The notes under the pieces were generated by a model. That model saw nothing but the letters and a program-made list of their open reading frames with translations, was not told where the DNA came from and did not search any database. From an uncultured Mucilaginibacter sp. (GTDB taxonomy: Bacteria; Bacteroidota; Bacteroidia; Sphingobacteriales; Sphingobacteriaceae), in the NCBI GenBank assembly GCA_903864275.1, contig CAIPFE010000027.1, forward strand, positions 1 through 37,145: a stretch of 37,145 nucleotides of DNA, written 5' to 3'. Positions 33,701 to 37,145 of this stretch are shown in pieces (the stretch's first letter is position 1; each line of letters opens with the position of its first letter). Position numbers and translations under genes: made by a program.

Positions 33701-36700
33701 TTAATACTTCAGCAGAATAAACCCTGTCTTATGCCTGTTTTGCCCATCAGCAATGTAGTCGAGCGAATAAAAGTAAGTGCCCGACTGCAGCAGTTTGCCA
33801 TTTGTGCCCGAATGCCCGTTAAATGCTTTTAAACTGTTATCATACCCTTTTGCCTGGTATATGAGTGAACCGTTTCGGTCGATGATCGTTAATTGGTTAT
33901 CCGGGTAGGAGGTTATTCCGTCAATCGTAAGGACATCGTTAATGCCGTCACCGTTTGGCGAAACACCCTGGTGTACCACAACGCCATCATTTTCGATGGT
34001 GACGCTTTCGGTCGGTTTTGTAACGCTGATTTCTTGTATCGGCAGGTAAAGGCTCATTAACGGCCCCGTTGCCCTGGTTACGGTGATTGAATAAGTATGC
34101 GTCGTTGTTCCATCCTGGGCAGTTACCACAGTATTGATGACATTAGAACCAACGGCCAAAGCAATGCTTCCCGATGCCGTCCCCGACGTTACAGCTGTAC
34201 CGTTCACTTTTATTGTTGCGTTACCATTCTGTGCCGTTGGCGTAACTGTTACTGACGTGGTAGCATTACTCACCGATGTGGTGTATGTTGTTGTGGTGCC
34301 AACCGTGCCGGTATTGGTTAGTGTTGAGGTCGGCGTAAGCTTTATGGAACTCAGCAAGGCATTGTTTGATACCCTGGTTACAACGATCGAATACGTGTGG
34401 GTTGTTGTTCCGTCCTGGGCGGTTACTACGGTATTGATGGTATTGCTGCCAACCGCCAAAGCGATACTTCCCGACGCCGTTCCGGAAGCTACCGTTGTGC
34501 CGTTCACTTTTATTGTTGCGTTTGCATCCTGTGATGTGGGCGTAACGGTTACTGATGCGGTAGCATTGCTGACCGATGTGGTGTACGTTGTAGTAGTGCC
34601 CACCGTACCCGTATTGGTTAATGTTGAAGTGGGGGTCAATTTTATAACACTCAACGCGGCGTTGCTTGATGGTGCGCGGGTTACTGCTATAGAGTAAGTA
34701 TGGGTTGTTGTACCGTCCTGGGCGGTTACCACCGTAGTGATAGTAGTTATGGCACCTTCAGCTAAGGCAACGGAACCTGATGCGGTCCCCGATGACACCA
34801 CCACGCCATTCACTTTTATTGTTGCGTTAGCATTCTGTGCTGTCGGCGTAACCGTTACCGAAGCGGTCGCATTGCTCACAGATGTGGTGTATGATGTCGT
34901 GGTGCCAACGGTTCCGGTACTAGTTAACGTTGAAGTGGGGGTGAGTTTTATGGAACTCAGCAAGGCATTGTTTGATACCCTGGTTACAACGATCGAGTAA
35001 GTATGCGTTGTTGTCCCATCCTGGGCGGTTACTACCGTAGTTATGGTATTGTTGCCAACAGCCAAAGCTATACTTCCCGAAGCTGTGCCTGAAGTAACCG
35101 CTGTACCGTTCACTTTTATTGTTGCGTTAGGGTCCTGCGCCGTGGGCGTAACCGTTACCGATGCAGTAGCATTGCTGACTGTAGTGGTGTATGAGGTTGT
35201 GGTGCCAACCGTGCCGGTATTGGTTAGTGTCGAAGTGGGGGTCAGCTTTATCGTGCTCAGTAAGGCATTATTTGACACCCTTGTAACGATTATCGAATAC
35301 GTGTGGGTTATTATACCGTTCTGGGCCGTTACTACCGTATTGATGGTATTGTTGCCAACCGCTAAAGCGATACTCCCCGATGCTGTTCCGGAAGCTACCG
35401 TTGTGCCGTTCACTTTTATTGTTGCGGTAGCATCCTGTGCTGTGGGCGTAACCGTTACAGATGTCGTTGCGTTGCTCACCGTTGTGGTATAAGTTGTTGT
35501 GGTGCCAACCGTGCCGGTATTGGTTAGTGTTGACGTGGGCGTAAGTTTTATGGAACTCAGCAAGGCGTTGGTCGATCCCCTGCCGACGGTTATTGTATAG
35601 GTTTTGGTCGTTAGGCCGTCCTGGGCTATTACTACCGTCGTTATGGTGTTTGCGCCTACATTTAAAGGCAGGCTGCCGGATGCCGTGCCTGATGTTACCA
35701 CTGCCGCGGTCCCGCCGTTTATAGCCACTGATATTGTTGCATTTGGATCAACCACGGTGGGGGTTATCGTAACGGATGTTGTGGCATTGGTTACGCTGGC
35801 CGTATAGCTGGTTGTGCCAGCTGCAAAGACGGGAGTTAATGTACCGCTGCTTATTGTTAACCCTGCAAGGTTGGTATTCCAAACTGATTTAATATTTAGA
35901 ATTGTTGAATTACCGCCGAACCCGTTATAGGCGGTTATAAGATAATTTGTTGCAGGGCTGGCTGCAACCGGTGTTCCGCTGATGGTTCCGGTGGTATTGT
36001 TAAAGCTTAAACCCAAAGGCAGGGCGGGGTTAATATAATAGCCGCCAACAGGCTTTATCTTCTTTACCGCGTTATTGCCATAGTCGGTCACGTATACATT
36101 ATTGAAAACATCAACTGCTGTTCCGAAAATGAAACTGTACCCAGAGCCTACGGTAGTGATGGCGCCACCGTTTATGGGGATCTCTTTTACCTGCTTGTTA
36201 CCATAATCAGCTACAAACACATTGCCTGAACCATCGACCGTCGCTGTGAACGGGTTTGAGAAGCCAGAACCTAAAGTAACCGGTGTGCCGTTGCCTGCTG
36301 GTATCTTTTTTATGGCGCTGTTGCCATTATCGGCTACATATACATTGCCATAGGCATCTACAGCAACACCCGTAGGCGTTGAGAAACCGGAGCCTATGGC
36401 GAACGGATTAGCGCCGCCTACCGGTATTTCCACTACCTGGTTATGGCCCCGGTCGGCCACATAGACATTGCCTTGAAGATCTACAGCTACGTCGAATGGC
36501 TGGCTAAAAACAAAGTTGGGGGCTAACACAAAAGGGCTGCCGTATTTGCCGGCAACGAAAGGTACTTCCTTTATCAGGTTGTTGCCATCATCGGCAACAT
36601 ATATATTGCCGGCCGCATCTATTGCAACACCATCGGGGGTTGAAAAACCGGTGGCGACGGTGATGGGTGTGCCTGTTCCACCGGGGATCTCTTTAACCAC

Positions 36701-37145
36701 GTTATTGTTCTGGTCGCCGATGAAGATATTGCCCTGGGCATCTACGGCGACGCCAGCGGGGATATTAAAGCCTGAACCCAGGGTTGTGGTACTGGTGCTA
36801 TAGGCCGGGCCTGCTGCGCCGCCACCTGTCGGACTCAATAGAGGGATAGCAATACCGGCAACATAGGTCTGAGGGCCCGCATAGCTCATAGTCACCGCGT
36901 TAACGGTAATATTTATAGTTGTAGAATTGCTGCCGAAGCTGTTATAGGCAGTAATGATATAATTTGTTGCCGGGCTGGCCGCAACCGGCGTTCCGCTGAT
37001 GGTTCCGGTGGTGTTGTTAAAGCTTAAACCCAATGGCAAAGCCGGGCTGATATAATAGCCGCCGGTCGGTTGGATTTTCTTTACAGCGTTATTGCCATAA
37101 TCGGTCACATAAACATTATTGGCAGCATCAACTGCTGTTCCGAAA
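33701..37145 (-). CDS. Giant T9SS surface protein, paralogue of 12022-15864 (N-terminus beyond window)
   Basis: The open frame runs off the right end, 12 codons beyond the first start-like codon at 37108, so the true start lies outside. The visible 1147 residues comprise the last blade of one NHL block, an Ig-like He_PIG module, a linker (SYAGPQTYVAGIAIP), a second NHL block of six blades, a second He_PIG module, six cadherin-like repeats of about 101 residues, and the T9SS/gliding-type C-terminal domain (VHQGVSPNGDGIND to SGTYFYSLDY). The C-terminal 120 residues are strongly similar to those of the protein at 12022. The doubled NHL plus Ig unit is absent from that paralogue. Probable cell-surface adhesin or ligand-binding protein; the function is inferred. 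It is followed by a strong terminator. Confidence 0.9.
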   Translation of the reverse strand, partial: FGTAVDAANNVYVTDYGNNAVKKIQPTGGYYISPALPLGLSFNNTTGTISGTPVAASPATNYIITAYNSFGSNSTTINITVNAVTMSYAGPQTYVAGIAIPLLSPTGGGAAGPAYSTSTTTLGSGFNIPAGVAVDAQGNIFIGDQNNNVVKEIPGGTGTPITVATGFSTPDGVAIDAAGNIYVADDGNNLIKEVPFVAGKYGSPFVLAPNFVFSQPFDVAVDLQGNVYVADRGHNQVVEIPVGGANPFAIGSGFSTPTGVAVDAYGNVYVADNGNSAIKKIPAGNGTPVTLGSGFSNPFTATVDGSGNVFVADYGNKQVKEIPINGGAITTVGSGYSFIFGTAVDVFNNVYVTDYGNNAVKKIKPVGGYYINPALPLGLSFNNTTGTISGTPVAASPATNYLITAYNGFGGNSTILNIKSVWNTNLAGLTISSGTLTPVFAAGTTSYTASVTNATTSVTITPTVVDPNATISVAINGGTAAVVTSGTASGSLPLNVGANTITTVVIAQDGLTTKTYTITVGRGSTNALLSSIKLTPTSTLTNTGTVGTTTTYTTTVSNATTSVTVTPTAQDATATIKVNGTTVASGTASGSIALAVGNNTINTVVTAQNGIITHTYSIIVTRVSNNALLSTIKLTPTSTLTNTGTVGTTTSYTTTVSNATASVTVTPTAQDPNATIKVNGTAVTSGTASGSIALAVGNNTITTVVTAQDGTTTHTYSIVVTRVSNNALLSSIKLTPTSTLTSTGTVGTTTSYTTSVSNATASVTVTPTAQNANATIKVNGVVVSSGTASGSVALAEGAITTITTVVTAQDGTTTHTYSIAVTRAPSSNAALSVIKLTPTSTLTNTGTVGTTTTYTTSVSNATASVTVTPTSQDANATIKVNGTTVASGTASGSIALAVGSNTINTVVTAQDGTTTHTYSIVVTRVSNNALLSSIKLTPTSTLTNTGTVGTTTTYTTSVSNATTSVTVTPTAQNGNATIKVNGTAVTSGTASGSIALAVGSNVINTVVTAQDGTTTHTYSITVTRATGPLMSLYLPIQEISVTKPTESVTIENDGVVVHQGVSPNGDGINDVLTIDGITSYPDNQLTIIDRNGSLIYQAKGYDNSLKAFNGHSGTNGKLLQSGTYFYSLDYIADGQNRHKTGFILLKY
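34075..35870 (-). repeat. Tandem cadherin-like coding repeats, about 303 bases, 6 copies
   Basis: Six in-frame units. Words such as ctcagcaaggcattgtttga recur at about 34350 and 34955, which is two periods of about 303 bases; a variant of the same word lies near 35260, one period further. Five of the six units are alike (LSSIKLTPTSTLTNTGTVG), while the most N-terminal one, near 35870, is of a different type (ISSGTLTPVF). DNA similarity between units is much higher than among the repeats of the paralogue. Confidence 0.88.
35930..37145 (-). repeat. In-frame 1017-base tandem duplication (NHL block plus Ig module)
   Basis: The segment at about 35930-36130 matches the segment at about 36947-37145 base for base at most positions (for example gctgatggttccggtggt in both), with a constant offset of 1017 bases, equal to 339 codons. 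One unit is a six-blade NHL block, an Ig-like module and the linker. The second copy continues past the window edge, so the total copy number is unknown. Confidence 0.8.

Noticed and set aside
34134..35807. Long plus-strand frames over the cadherin-like repeats, and minus-strand frames at 13167-14858
   Set aside because: These are shadow frames produced by the repeat composition (Thr/Val/Ala codons read in reverse). They have no start-site support and repeat with the same 303-base period as the real genes.
1..37145. TGA recoding as an explanation for the stop in the collagen-like gene
   Set aside because: Several well-defined genes in the window end at TGA (for example the CLC gene at 2030-2032 and the serB fusion at 27082-27084), so TGA is read as stop here.

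Overview
The window looks like chromosome from a Bacteroidetes bacterium of the Sphingobacteriaceae, most like Mucilaginibacter or Pedobacter. The evidence is the gene content (a C-terminal type IX secretion sorting domain, a TonB-linked outer-membrane barrel of the OMP_b-brl_3 kind, a DUF5060 glycosidase, a DUF5117/5118 metalloprotease) and several TAnnTTTG -7 promoter elements, which are typical of the phylum. The genus is an inference. I saw no tRNA, rRNA, CRISPR array, transposase or phage gene.

Layout. 1-4.2 kb: a CLC-family anion transporter with CBS domains, a secreted clan GH-A glycosidase and a single-domain response regulator. 4.2-8.9 kb: a TonB-linked barrel protein, a collagen-like lipoprotein gene cut by an in-frame TGA, and a small unknown ORF. 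8.9-15.9 kb: a zinc metalloprotease lipoprotein, divergent from a 1280-residue surface protein (six NHL blades, an Ig-like module, eight cadherin-like repeats, a T9SS sorting domain). 15.9-24.7 kb: housekeeping and metabolic genes, namely pdxA divergent from rsmA, a MacB/FtsX-type permease, a DinB-like protein, a secreted CBM9-like protein, clpS, ilvE and a tryptophan 2,3-dioxygenase homologue. 24.7-29.3 kb: a sedolisin (S53) peptidase, a universal stress protein, a SerB phosphatase fused to a Rossmann-less piece of phosphoglycerate dehydrogenase plus an ACT domain, and trmD. 29.3-33.6 kb: an 11-repeat secreted TPR protein, an ECF sigma factor followed by two small membrane proteins, and a two-lobe aspartyl protease with PDZ. 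33.7 kb to the end: a second NHL/cadherin-like T9SS protein, paralogous to the first, in opposite orientation and cut by the window edge.

The genes do not form one pathway. There are four loose themes: cell-surface and secreted proteins (two giant adhesin-like proteins, collagen-like lipoprotein, proteases, glycosidase, barrel), amino-acid and vitamin metabolism (ilvE, serine biosynthesis, dioxygenase, pdxA), RNA modification (rsmA, trmD), and stress or signalling (response regulator, Usp, ECF sigma unit, clpS). The observations most worth following are the in-frame stop in the collagen-like gene with its 87-codon continuation still intact, the SerB fusion lacking the dehydrogenase Rossmann fold, the related ccatgg-rich inverted repeats in two convergent gene gaps, TAnnTTTG promoters abutting start codons, and the inverted pair of repeat-rich adhesins with an in-frame 1017-bp internal duplication. 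I found no clear multi-gene system that I could call new.
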